A DNA stretch of 64,000 nucleotides from Eubacteriales bacterium (lineage in GTDB: Bacteria; Bacillota; Clostridia; Oscillospirales; CAG-382). Numbering within the stretch: position 1 is the first letter of the stretch; each line of letters starts with the position of its first letter. Of this stretch, positions 16,529 through 25,401 are shown piece by piece. The stretch lies in the NCBI GenBank assembly GCA_028705495.1, contig JAQWDK010000002.1, positions 1 through 64,000 of the forward strand. The letters are read 5' to 3'. Made by a program: the position numbers and the translations under genes. Under the pieces are notes generated by a model. That model made no database searches and had not been told where the DNA came from. It saw only the letters and a program-made list of their open reading frames with translations.

Positions 16529-18745
16529 TCATTTCCAACCATAAACTAACCTTTTTACTTCACCAACATCGATATAATCCTCTATGACCTGCCGATTTAA
16601 AAGATAGTCCGGAATAAAACGATCGTATTTAGGTTCTTTGTACTCAAATTGTTTTTTCAACTGTCTAATACCTTGGCTATCAAGCTCAAGTTTTGAAATT
16701 AAGTCTCTAGAAAGAATGTCCTTTAATCCTTCTAGAAATAAGAGGTTGTCGGGATTATCTACGCTAAAAGTCATAAAATACGGGCGGCATCCTCCCATTG
16801 CTTTGATTTTTAGTCCAATGTCAGCTGCGTTGAAGAATTTACCAAGGATTTTTTGAACTGTATAATAATTGATATGTCCAATCCAAGGGAATAAGCAAAG
16901 GGTTTTATCGTCAAGGCGAAAGATATTTTGTGAGTCAAGCGAATATTCAGCAGCAATTTTTCTGCCTTCTGCAAGTTTTTCCCTTGCTGCATTTTGCAAA
17001 TACGGGTAATCTCGGCTTTCAGTTAGCACTTTTTTCATTCTTTGAAGAATTTTGTCATGTACAATTGCTCTATCGCCCTTCCAAAGAAGTTCGATTTTGC
17101 GTTTATTCTTCTCTACAAAAACAAGTCTTTTTGTATTATCGACAGCTGTTACAGTCCAGCACTGCCCGGCTATCGTAAAATAGCTTGACGGTTTTACAGG
17201 ATATTCGATTGTGCCGAGCTTTTCAGAACCATGCATTACAGCCCATTCTTCCTCAGTATCAGGAAAAACAGCGTAAAACTTATAATTATTGACGATTTTC
17301 TCGCCTTCAAGTCCGATTATAAGGCTACGTTCATCTGTGAGTTCAAGGTGATCTAAACTAACCATATATGTTACAAGCGACATAAAATCATCAAGGCTTA
17401 TCTTAGTAAAATTGTCCATTGACAAAATCTTTTCGGAAAGCGCCTCGGGTGACAACTCACCTGCTTGAGAAACACAGCTTAGAATCTGTTGATAAAGTAT
17501 GCTGAGGGGGTATTTTAGAATCTTTGCTGGTTCAATCCATCTCTCTTCAAGGTAAAGCTGAAGCATAGCGATGATGTGAACAAGTCTCCAGGGTATCCTA
17601 TACGGAAACTGAGCACGCTCATCACCTGCCCTGTCCCAGTCAACAAAAAGCATTTCCGGAATGCTTCCTCGCCTACCGGAACGGCCTAATCTTTGAACAA
17701 GGCTTTTGACCGAAACCGGAGGTCCGATTTGTAAAACCCTCTCAAGCCCTCCGATATCAATTCCCATTTCAAGAGTCAGGGTAGCGCCTGTTACAATCGG
17801 AGCATCACTTTCTTTCATCTCAACTTCCGCATACTCTCTGAGAGAAGAAGAAATGCTACCGTGGTGAACATGATAAACATCAGGGTCACCCTTAAATTTT
17901 GCCATAAACTTTAAATTAGTAATTACTGCATCAGCTGTTTCCCTGCCATTAGAAAAAATAATGCTTCTTTTTCCTAATGTTTTATCATATAGGTACGGCC
18001 AAGCAGGGTCTTCAAATGGGCTCATATCGGTTTCAAGAATCGGCTCTTTAAAGTGCTCAACCGACAATTTAATTTTCTTATGCTTTTCACCACCGCCAAC
18101 AGTTACGACACCTACCGATGTTCCGGAGGCAAGCCATCTTTCAGCTTGTTTATAATCTCCAAGCGTAGCGGATAGTCCGATTCTGCGAGGTGGTTCAATT
18201 AGAAACGGTTTCAACCTCTCGAGCTGACAAAGTATTTGAACACCTCTGTCTGTGCCCATAAAACTATGAACCTCATCAATTATCACATATCTGAGGTCAC
18301 CGAACAACCTGCCTAAATCCTTTGTTCGGTTAATAAGCATGCATTCAAGGGATTCGGGTGTGATTTGCAATACCCCTGCCGGTTCACGCACAACCTTTGC
18401 TTTGCTTGACTGCAGTATATCCCCATGCCAACACGCAACAGGAATACCGGCGTCCTTTAAGAGGTTGTCAAGCCTTTCAAACTGGTCGTTTATGAGTGCT
18501 TTCATCGGTGCAATATAAAGTATCGCAATACTCTTGGAAGGGTTTTCAAATATATCAGTCAAAGCTGGCAAAAAGGCTGCTTCAGTCTTTCCTGATGCAG
18601 TTCCGGAAGAAAGGAGAAGATGATTTTTTGTTTCAAAAATTACGCGGCATGCTTCGTTCTGGATATCATTAAGCGATACCCAGTTGTTTTTATAGATATA
18701 TTCCCTTATAAAAGGCGCAAGCTTTGCGTAAAAGTTGTCATTCAT
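16529..18745 (-). CDS. Lhr/BrxHI-like superfamily 2 helicase, second paralog
   Basis: This 738-residue DEAD/DEAH helicase has Walker A SSGTASGKTEAA (46-57), motif Ib TPESLE, motif II DEVH (157-160), motif III LSAT, motif V TGATLTLEMGIDI and motif VI QRLGRSGRRG, followed by a roughly 300-residue Lhr-type C-terminal region. All core motifs are intact. It is clearly paralogous to the next gene upstream (same order and very similar sequence, including YIYKNNW, LLLSSGTASGKTEAAFLP and GDLRYVIIDEVHSFMG) but lacks that gene's acidic insert. Only one base separates its start from the stop of the first helicase. Such helicases accompany BrxD-type ATPases in BREX-like systems. It is the last gene of the operon. 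Confidence 0.85.
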   Translation of the reverse strand: MNDNFYAKLAPFIREYIYKNNWVSLNDIQNEACRVIFETKNHLLLSSGTASGKTEAAFLPALTDIFENPSKSIAILYIAPMKALINDQFERLDNLLKDAGIPVACWHGDILQSSKAKVVREPAGVLQITPESLECMLINRTKDLGRLFGDLRYVIIDEVHSFMGTDRGVQILCQLERLKPFLIEPPRRIGLSATLGDYKQAERWLASGTSVGVVTVGGGEKHKKIKLSVEHFKEPILETDMSPFEDPAWPYLYDKTLGKRSIIFSNGRETADAVITNLKFMAKFKGDPDVYHVHHGSISSSLREYAEVEMKESDAPIVTGATLTLEMGIDIGGLERVLQIGPPVSVKSLVQRLGRSGRRGSIPEMLFVDWDRAGDERAQFPYRIPWRLVHIIAMLQLYLEERWIEPAKILKYPLSILYQQILSCVSQAGELSPEALSEKILSMDNFTKISLDDFMSLVTYMVSLDHLELTDERSLIIGLEGEKIVNNYKFYAVFPDTEEEWAVMHGSEKLGTIEYPVKPSSYFTIAGQCWTVTAVDNTKRLVFVEKNKRKIELLWKGDRAIVHDKILQRMKKVLTESRDYPYLQNAAREKLAEGRKIAAEYSLDSQNIFRLDDKTLCLFPWIGHINYYTVQKILGKFFNAADIGLKIKAMGGCRPYFMTFSVDNPDNLLFLEGLKDILSRDLISKLELDSQGIRQLKKQFEYKEPKYDRFIPDYLLNRQVIEDYIDVGEVKRLVYGWK

Positions 18746-18746
18746 G

Positions 18747-21095
18747 TTAATCCTTTATTTCTGAGCTCTTCCATGTCGCGACCTCTGAGCGAATTTTGTC
18801 GAGGTCAATATAATCAGCAATCAATGCTTTCTTTAAAAGCGGTAGAGGAATAAATTTATCGAACTTCGGTGTTTTATACTCGTAATAATTTTTAAGTTCA
18901 GCCACATCCTTGTCGTCCATTAAAAGATCAAGATCAATTTCACTATTGAGTGCATCGCGAAAAACCTCTAAAAAGTCTGCCGCTGTATAGCTTCCGCTTC
19001 CAATTTTAAGAGTAATGAAATAAGGCGGTTGACCACCGATGCTTTTAAGATTTAGTATATGACCGCAAAGCTTTTTGATGAGAAACATAACCGTATGGTA
19101 ATCAATGCTGCCTAGCCATGGAAAAATACACACACTTTTTCCACCCATGGAAACAACATTGAATTCTCCAATTCCCGAATGTCCAGTTAGGAAAAACGCT
19201 TCTTCAAGTCTTGCCTTAGCACCTTTTTGCAGATAGGGATAGATTTTACCGTCACTCAATACCCGTTTCATCATACCAAGAACACGGTTGTCGACTTTCA
19301 TATTTCCGCCCGCCCAGTATGTCTTTATCTTGCCCTTAACGCGTTTAACCGAAACCGTCTTACTTTTTAAATCAACCTCTGTAACTTCCCATGTCCTTCC
19401 GGCAATTGTCATTCTTTCCCCGGGAGGTGGTGGGAACTCAACTTTGCCAATCATGTCGGAGCCGGCTATAACTGTGTAGTCATCTTCTTCCGGGAAGACT
19501 GCAAAGAATTTATAGTTGCCGACTATTTTCTCACCCTCAAGACCTATTATCAAGCTGTTTTCTGCAGTCAGCTGTATATGATCTCTTTTTATAAGCTCCA
19601 ATAGCAGAACTCTAAAATCATCAAAACTTATATCTCTAAATGCTGCAAGGTTAAGCACTCGTTTTGCAAGTGCTGCAGGTGTTGCTTCACCGTATTCTGC
19701 AAGCGCGCTCATAGTCTGATGATACAGCATATTAAGAGGATAGGTGAGCTTTCTTGGCTGTTCAAGCCACTGTTCCTCTGTGTAAAGCCTTATCACAGCG
19801 ATACTCTGCAGGAGCTTCCACGGCACTCTCAGTGGCAAAAGAGGTAAGCCGGAAGGTTTCTCCTCGCGGCAAACAAACCACATTTCTGCGGCGTTTCCTC
19901 GCCTTCCGGAGCGTCCTAATCTTTGTAGAAAGCTCGATACAGAGCTTGGTGCATCAAGTTGTACTATTCTTTCTAGCTGGCCGATGTCAATTCCCATTTC
20001 AAGTGTCAGCGTTGCTCCGGTTACAATCGGTAGAATGCTTTCCTTCATTTCGCTTTCGGCAGTTTCACGAAGGGCTGCAGAAATGCTACCATGGTGCACA
20101 TGATAAATGTCGGGTGTTCCACGAAGCTCAGCAATTTGGCGAAGCATTGCAATCGAGTATTCAGCTTGATCTCTCATATTGGTAAAAACAATGCATTTTT
20201 TTCCGAGTGTTTTGTCGTAAAGATATTCCCAAAATGGAGTCGCTTGTAGTACAGGAGCTTCCTCTTCTTTGGGTTCTACTGCTTCATCTTCGCTTCCTTC
20301 GTCAAGCTTTGTTAAATCGATTATTTTTTCAGCTTTTTCAGTTTCTTTGTCTTCTTTATCGGTAGCATCCTTTGGGTCTGGTGGATCATAAAAATGCTCA
20401 ACCGCGAGCCTTATTTTCCTTGAACCACTGGAAATTCTCGGTGTTATAACATCCTTGTCGGTCCCTGAGGCGAGCCACTGTTCAGCTTTCCTATAATCAC
20501 CAAGAGTTGCAGAAAGTCCTATTCGACGCGGTGTTCCTGAAATAAAGCGTTGAAGCCTCTCAAGCTGGCATAAAACCTGAATCCCGCGGTCGATTCCCAT
20601 AAAGCTGTGGACCTCGTCAATAATAATAAACCGCAAGTCTCCAAACATCCTAACGAGATCGCGGTTCTTATTAATAAGCATGCCTTCAAGAGACTCCGGC
20701 GTTATCTGAAGTACTCCCCTCGGTTCACGCATCATCTTCTTTTTCATGCTTGCTGAAACATCTCCATGCCAATGCCAGACAGGGATTTCTGCTTCTTCAA
20801 GCAGACCATTTAAACGATAAAACTGGTCGTTTATAAGGGACTTTAAAGGAGCGATATAAAGCACACCAATTGATTGTGGTGCGTCTTCAGTCATCAGAGT
20901 CAACACAGGCAAAAACGCAGCTTCAGTTTTGCCCGATGCAGTGCCTGAAGATAGGAGCAGATGTGAGTCTGTCTCAAAAATTATGCGACATGCTTCAATC
21001 TGGACTTCCCTGAGCTCACTCCAGTTATTTTTATAAATATAATTCTTAATAAATGGTGACAGTCTTGAAAATGCATTTGTTTGTTCTATGCTCAT
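18747..21095 (-). CDS. Lhr/BrxHI-like superfamily 2 helicase, first paralog
   Basis: This 782-residue DEAD/DEAH helicase has Walker A SSGTASGKTEAA (49-60), DEVH (160-163), LSAT, TGATLTLEMGIDI and QRLGRSGRRG, plus an Lhr-like C-terminal domain. It carries an acidic, low-complexity insert of roughly 50 residues around 245-290 (KDATDKEDKETEKAEK, LDEGSEDEAVEPKEEEAP) between the two RecA lobes that the second paralog lacks. It overlaps the BrxD-like ATPase gene by four bases (ATGA type), so the two are translationally coupled. Predicted role is DNA unwinding or translocation with the ATPase and the TerB protein. Whether it also serves general DNA repair, as Lhr does, cannot be told. Confidence 0.87.
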   Translation of the reverse strand: MSIEQTNAFSRLSPFIKNYIYKNNWSELREVQIEACRIIFETDSHLLLSSGTASGKTEAAFLPVLTLMTEDAPQSIGVLYIAPLKSLINDQFYRLNGLLEEAEIPVWHWHGDVSASMKKKMMREPRGVLQITPESLEGMLINKNRDLVRMFGDLRFIIIDEVHSFMGIDRGIQVLCQLERLQRFISGTPRRIGLSATLGDYRKAEQWLASGTDKDVITPRISSGSRKIRLAVEHFYDPPDPKDATDKEDKETEKAEKIIDLTKLDEGSEDEAVEPKEEEAPVLQATPFWEYLYDKTLGKKCIVFTNMRDQAEYSIAMLRQIAELRGTPDIYHVHHGSISAALRETAESEMKESILPIVTGATLTLEMGIDIGQLERIVQLDAPSSVSSFLQRLGRSGRRGNAAEMWFVCREEKPSGLPLLPLRVPWKLLQSIAVIRLYTEEQWLEQPRKLTYPLNMLYHQTMSALAEYGEATPAALAKRVLNLAAFRDISFDDFRVLLLELIKRDHIQLTAENSLIIGLEGEKIVGNYKFFAVFPEEDDYTVIAGSDMIGKVEFPPPPGERMTIAGRTWEVTEVDLKSKTVSVKRVKGKIKTYWAGGNMKVDNRVLGMMKRVLSDGKIYPYLQKGAKARLEEAFFLTGHSGIGEFNVVSMGGKSVCIFPWLGSIDYHTVMFLIKKLCGHILNLKSIGGQPPYFITLKIGSGSYTAADFLEVFRDALNSEIDLDLLMDDKDVAELKNYYEYKTPKFDKFIPLPLLKKALIADYIDLDKIRSEVATWKSSEIKD

Positions 21096-22414
21096 AACTC
21101 AAATACCGCCGCTTCGTCGTCGTCATCTTCTAAGTCTGCAGGATGGGTTGTTTTAAACAAATCACCTGACAGGAGGCCGTCAAAAGTGAACTCTGCATTC
21201 TGGTGAAGGATGTTCATTATACCTATGAAGTCTCTGACTATTTCTCTTGGTGTCAAAAGTTCATCAGCGCCAAGCCTACCGGTTGCCGCTCTCATAAAAT
21301 CAATCATATTTTCGGAGGTTATATTGCTTTTGTAGTTAAAATGCTGTTCGTGTATATCCTTAACTTTTAGGAGCAGAACATAAAGTTCTTCGTTTGTAAG
21401 TCTATCAAGGTAGATGAGAGGGCTTTGCATATCTCTTATACCATCTTTTGCATATCTTGTAGACACAAGTCTTGATTTCAAAGCTTCGTAGCTAAACAGT
21501 CCCCTTCTGTTGTCTTCCACGAATTGAGGAGTACCGCAAAGATATATTCCAAGTCCTGCTGTTCTCCCCTGCATCGCATCGTTGAACATCGAGAGCAGTT
21601 TCTCATAGTTGTTGTTACGCGCAATTGTGTTCGGTATTTTATACAGGTTTACACCCTCATCAAGTAAGACTAAAAACCCGGTATAACCGACGCTTTTCAC
21701 AAAAGCGGACATCAGTTTTATATAGTCATACCAGCTTTCATCGTCAACGATAACCCGAACGCCGAGTTCAGCATAAGCTTCGGTTTTTGTTGAATATTCG
21801 CCCCTAAACCATTTGAGTGCTGCGCTCTTTTTGCTTTGGTCGCCCGTCCTGCAGCCTTCCCAGTATGCGCTCATGACCTTAGCAAAATCAAAGCCATGAA
21901 CCATCGAATCCATCGATGAAATTATCTCAGCAATTTTTATTCCTACAAGCGAAAAAAAGTTTGAATCGCTTTCATTAATACCATTTTCTTTTATAACTGC
22001 CATTTGGGCTTGTGCTGTCCACTTTTCAAGAATGGAAGGAAGCGCTCCGCCATCGGGACGCACCTTTGTTGACAGGTTTTTCATAAGCTCGCGATAAGTG
22101 GCTAGCCCCTGCCCTTTTGTACCGCATAGCTTCCGTTCTGGGGATAAGTCAGCATCAGCCACCACATACCCTCTGTCGGTCGCATAATTTCTGATAATCT
22201 GTAAAAGAAAACTCTTTCCGCTTCCATATCTTCCGACAATTATACGAAAGACAGAGCCGCTTTCACCTATATTTGAAAGGTCATTAAGCAGTGTTTCAAT
22301 CTCATCTTTTCTGCCGACTGCCATATATTCAAGCCCGATTCTCGGGGTTACCCCAGCTCCGAGTGAGTTTACAAGTGCTGTAGTTATCCTTTTGGGTATC
22401 GCTTTTACTGCCAT
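21092..22414 (-). CDS. BrxD/DUF2791-like P-loop ATPase
   Basis: This 440-residue protein resembles the DUF2791 family that includes BrxD of BREX systems. After a short N-terminus containing IGLEYMAVGRKDEI come Walker A GRYGSGKS (61-68), a conserved ADADLSPERKL segment, and Walker B with FLVLLDEGVNL (about 247-257), then sensor-like LGIYLCGTPQF and a winged-helix-like C-terminus (LTPREIVRDFIGIMN). It ends in an acidic tail. Proteins of this type are AAA-like ATPases that work with Lhr-type helicases. It follows the TerB gene by 27 bases and overlaps the first helicase. The helicase partner supports the call; the biological outcome is unproven. Confidence 0.85.
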   Translation of the reverse strand: MAVKAIPKRITTALVNSLGAGVTPRIGLEYMAVGRKDEIETLLNDLSNIGESGSVFRIIVGRYGSGKSFLLQIIRNYATDRGYVVADADLSPERKLCGTKGQGLATYRELMKNLSTKVRPDGGALPSILEKWTAQAQMAVIKENGINESDSNFFSLVGIKIAEIISSMDSMVHGFDFAKVMSAYWEGCRTGDQSKKSAALKWFRGEYSTKTEAYAELGVRVIVDDESWYDYIKLMSAFVKSVGYTGFLVLLDEGVNLYKIPNTIARNNNYEKLLSMFNDAMQGRTAGLGIYLCGTPQFVEDNRRGLFSYEALKSRLVSTRYAKDGIRDMQSPLIYLDRLTNEELYVLLLKVKDIHEQHFNYKSNITSENMIDFMRAATGRLGADELLTPREIVRDFIGIMNILHQNAEFTFDGLLSGDLFKTTHPADLEDDDDEAAVFEL

Positions 22415-22441
22415 TTTTGTAGCCTTGCCTTTCGAGTAAAT

Positions 22442-23950
22442 TTAAAATTCCTGGAGAAAATAAAATTCTCCGTCGGTATCAATCAGAATATCGCCATAAT
22501 AATCCATTGCAGCTTCATTTATTGCATCAATTTCCATTTGAACAAAATTGCCCTTAAATTTTTCAGCAAGCAGGTTTTCTGTTACAGAACCTTTATTTTC
22601 GTTTATATACAAAATAATTTCAGCTTGTAAAGAGCTTAGTTTTGATACAAAATCGTCAGCATCAGAAATCACTTCTACAGTTTCAGTATCTTCTATCTTG
22701 GGTAATTCAATCTCTTCCTGGGTACCGTCAAGTAGCTTGTCCCTTATTTCATTCGAGCTTCTTATAAGGTCTTTTATTCTTGTAGCATCAACTTCAATTT
22801 TTGTGCGCTTCTCATACTCTGCTTTACGGTTGTTTTCCTTTAGATAGGTTGTGATTTCGTCCGCAATATCTTTCGGAACCTCTGCTTTGAGGAGCACTTT
22901 TTTGCCTGTGCGAATTCTGATGATATTTTCGATATGCTTATACACAGCTGTAATAAATGCTCTAAGTTCTTTGTGTGATGTGCAGTCAAAGCTAAAAGTT
23001 TCGGCATATTTGGGCTTTCTACAATATATAGCGTTTGCATATGCGATGCGGTTTACCTTACGGGCTGATTCTGGGATGTATGTTTCAATTATACCCTTAC
23101 CCGACTGTGATCTTAAATAATTCTCTATAAACCTAAGAGCAGAAAGCAGCTCATTTTCTGCACTTTTTACATCGTGGTTTTTTAAGAATGTACTTTTACT
23201 ATAAGAATAACCAGAGAATTTTGAAATGTACTCGACAGGGCTCTTTCCGCAAATATCTCCTATATTGCTGTTTAAAATATAACTAAAAACAGCTTCCGAG
23301 GGTAGGTTTTCAACAATAGTATAGTCGCCGACTGTGTTTAAAATATAGTCAGGTAAAAGACCTTCAAAGTGAATCGCAATATAATCAGCTGACCAAGTTC
23401 TGAGATATCCGTCAAGCTCCGCAAATCTTTCTCTATAATTACTCCAAAGTGCGCAAATTTTAAGAAAACCGTCGCAGTCATCTTCGATACCGATTCCGTT
23501 TATAAGCTCATAAAAGTAAAGGAAAATATACGATAAAGAAGTATCGGGATAATCGCTACATCTAACACGGCTCCTCCAAAAGAAATACCACTTTTTCTGT
23601 GAGTTCGACATCATTTCGTAAGTCGGCCAAAAACCTCTGAAAGGAACAAAAGGTGCGGGTTCCTCAGTTTTATCAGCAAATTCTTCGGCTTGTTCTATAA
23701 ATCGCTCTCTTGTATCTTTTACTGCGCCTTTATTCTTGCTGAAAATTACCTCGCGAAGGCGGTCAAATGTATCTTTATTATCTTTTTTTATTAGAGCTGC
23801 TGCTTTAGACAGCTCGCTAAGTTTATCTGCTAAAGCTTTTACAGAATCGTCAATATCCGCTCTTGGCTTTTCTTTTGTGACTTCAAGATCATCTTTCAAA
23901 GGAACAGTGTCAATATTTATTTCGATGGTATAAAGTTCATCATCATTCAT
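22442..23950 (-). CDS. TerB_N/TerB_C domain protein of the helicase operon
   Basis: This 502-residue cytosolic protein is first in the four-gene operon. The start MNDDELYT is chosen over an in-frame GTG 11 codons upstream, because the longer frame reads through the repeat hairpin. Residues 1-100 are charged and partly coiled-coil. Residues about 105-155 hold the TerB_N signature (FWPTYEMMSNSQKKWYFFWR then SYIFLYFYELINGIG). The C-terminal quarter (KIEVDATRIKDLIRSSNEIR, then AEIILYINENKG to the end) matches TerB_C. No clear metal-binding TerB core is visible between them. TerB_N/C proteins are known to occur with DUF2791 ATPases and SF2 helicases in predicted Ter-linked DNA-processing systems. 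Confidence 0.8.
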   Translation of the reverse strand: MNDDELYTIEINIDTVPLKDDLEVTKEKPRADIDDSVKALADKLSELSKAAALIKKDNKDTFDRLREVIFSKNKGAVKDTRERFIEQAEEFADKTEEPAPFVPFRGFWPTYEMMSNSQKKWYFFWRSRVRCSDYPDTSLSYIFLYFYELINGIGIEDDCDGFLKICALWSNYRERFAELDGYLRTWSADYIAIHFEGLLPDYILNTVGDYTIVENLPSEAVFSYILNSNIGDICGKSPVEYISKFSGYSYSKSTFLKNHDVKSAENELLSALRFIENYLRSQSGKGIIETYIPESARKVNRIAYANAIYCRKPKYAETFSFDCTSHKELRAFITAVYKHIENIIRIRTGKKVLLKAEVPKDIADEITTYLKENNRKAEYEKRTKIEVDATRIKDLIRSSNEIRDKLLDGTQEEIELPKIEDTETVEVISDADDFVSKLSSLQAEIILYINENKGSVTENLLAEKFKGNFVQMEIDAINEAAMDYYGDILIDTDGEFYFLQEF

Positions 23951-23956
23951 AATAAT

Positions 23957-24041
23957 TTCAATTCTGCCGCGAAGCGGCCACACAAAGGCTTAAGGCGTGA
24001 ATGCTTCGTAGTTAGGTTTCATCTGAGTTAAATTTCACGCT
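23957..24041 (-). repeat. Dispersed leader repeat, copy A (TerB operon)
   Basis: Minus-strand 5' to 3': AGCGTGAAATTT at the start, a TTCACGCC complement about 40 bases on, then GGCCGCTTCGCGGC (hairpin 23966-23978) and AGAATTGA seven bases before the TerB start codon. The Shine-Dalgarno seen in other copies (AATGGA) is mutated here. The element begins just after AAAGGAGCCTGTTA, which could start a short GTG leader ORF. Confidence 0.75.
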
Positions 24042-24073
24042 AACAGGCTCCTTTATAAAATTTACTTAAGAAT

Positions 24074-24102
24074 ATTATCGCACATCTGTTCGCCTATGTC
24101 AA
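24074..24102 (-). promoter_or_regulatory. Sigma-A promoter of the TerB/BrxD/helicase operon
   Basis: On the minus strand TTGACA (24102-24097), 17 bases, GATAAT (24079-24074). Transcription would begin near 24067 and pass through the dispersed repeat as the operon leader. The 349-base gap 23951-24299 holds this promoter, the repeat and the divergent promoter at 24186-24214. Confidence 0.75.
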
Positions 24103-24185
24103 GATATAATAAGGTGTACTGGTTATCATTTATAAAATAATTCTATCTTGATGTTTGCTTTTCGTCACCATTTTTTGATTATGTG

Positions 24186-24214
24186 TTGACTTGAAGAATT
24201 TTATATTGTATATT
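24186..24214 (+). promoter_or_regulatory. Sigma-A promoter of the Gfo/Idh/MocA gene
   Basis: TTGACT (24186-24191), a 17-base spacer and TATATT (24209-24214) lie about 85 bases before the oxidoreductase start. Confidence 0.7.
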
Positions 24215-24299
24215 TAAAGTATGAAATACTGCAACAATATTAATTCGTTTTACAAAAGTCAGACTAGAACCAGGTTAATCGGAAAGGAAATTTCATAAA

Positions 24300-25343
24300 A
24301 TGAAAAATGTCATTGTTGTTGGCTACGGCGGAATGGGCTCGTGGCATGTGGACTATATAAAGAAGAGCGATGTCGTAAAACTTCTCGGGATCTACGATAT
24401 TAATCCGATGAGAACAGAAATTGCAAGGAAAAATGGTATCCTTGCATATGACTCTCTTGATGAAGCACTAGATGATGCAAGAGCAGATATAATACTCATT
24501 GCAACACCGAACGATGTCCATAAAGAAATTGCAGTTTATGCAATGAACAAAGGTAAAAATGTTATCAGCGAAAAACCTGTCACTCTTTCAAGTGCCGACC
24601 TTTCAGAAATGATAGCTGCATCGGAGAAGACAGGAAAGCTCTTCACAGTACACCAAAACAGACGCTGGGACAATGATTATCTTGCTGTAAAACAGATATT
24701 TGAAAGCGGTGTTCTCGGTAATATTTTCAACATCGAATCAAGGGTTCACGGTTCTCGCGGAATTCCCGGTGACTGGAGAGGTAAAAAAGAGTTCGGCGGC
24801 GGTATGATGCTTGACTGGGGCGTTCATATAATTGACCAAGTCCTTATGATGGTACCCGGAAAAATAAAGCAAGTTTTCGCTAGATTTGACCATATTACAA
24901 ATTATGAAGTTGACGACGGATTTAAGCTCGAGCTTATCTTTGAGAATGACCTTAGAACGTTCTTCGAAGTCGGTACAAGCAACTTTATATCCCTTCCACG
25001 CTGGTATATGCAGGGTGAAAACGGAACGGCGATGCTTGAAGATTTCTCGTGCAAAGGAAAGATTGTCTGCGTCGAAAACTGGGATGAAAAAGATGTTATC
25101 CCTGTAAAAACGGCTGCTGGACTCACAAAAACAATGGCACCTCGCAAGGATGACTCTATTGTTACCCATGAAATCCCTCAGATAGACGCTGATGTACACG
25201 ATTTTTACCGCAATGTAGTTAAAGCGATTGATAAAATCGAACCTCAACTTATCACTCATAGTCAACTAATGAGAGTAATGAAAGTTATGGAAGCTGCATT
25301 TGAATCTGACAGACTCAGCACTGTGCTTTCTGTAGACCTTTAA
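24300..25343 (+). CDS. Gfo/Idh/MocA family NAD(P)-dependent oxidoreductase
   Basis: This 347-residue cytosolic dehydrogenase has an N-terminal Rossmann fold with VGYGGMGSWH (residues 6-15), the family motif SEKPVTLS near 94-101, and a C-terminal substrate domain (HQNRRWDNDYLAV, GGGMMLDWGVHIIDQV with the catalytic-site Asp/His). Such enzymes oxidise or reduce sugars, inositols or related polyols; the substrate cannot be deduced. The ribosome site is GGAAAGGAAATTTC. It is a single gene divergent from the helicase operon and followed by a strong terminator. Confidence 0.9.
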   Translation: MKNVIVVGYGGMGSWHVDYIKKSDVVKLLGIYDINPMRTEIARKNGILAYDSLDEALDDARADIILIATPNDVHKEIAVYAMNKGKNVISEKPVTLSSADLSEMIAASEKTGKLFTVHQNRRWDNDYLAVKQIFESGVLGNIFNIESRVHGSRGIPGDWRGKKEFGGGMMLDWGVHIIDQVLMMVPGKIKQVFARFDHITNYEVDDGFKLELIFENDLRTFFEVGTSNFISLPRWYMQGENGTAMLEDFSCKGKIVCVENWDEKDVIPVKTAAGLTKTMAPRKDDSIVTHEIPQIDADVHDFYRNVVKAIDKIEPQLITHSQLMRVMKVMEAAFESDRLSTVLSVDL

Positions 25344-25360
25344 ACTATATTTATAATTAT

Positions 25361-25393
25361 ACGCCTTTCGGAAATCCGAAAGGCGTATTTTCG
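25361..25393. terminator. Terminator between oxidoreductase and GHL10 gene
   Basis: ACGCCTTTCGG-AAAT-CCGAAAGGCGT is an 11-bp perfect stem followed by ATTTTCGT on the plus strand. It separates convergent genes and may serve both. Confidence 0.85.
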
Positions 25394-25401
25394 TTTTTGA
25401 C

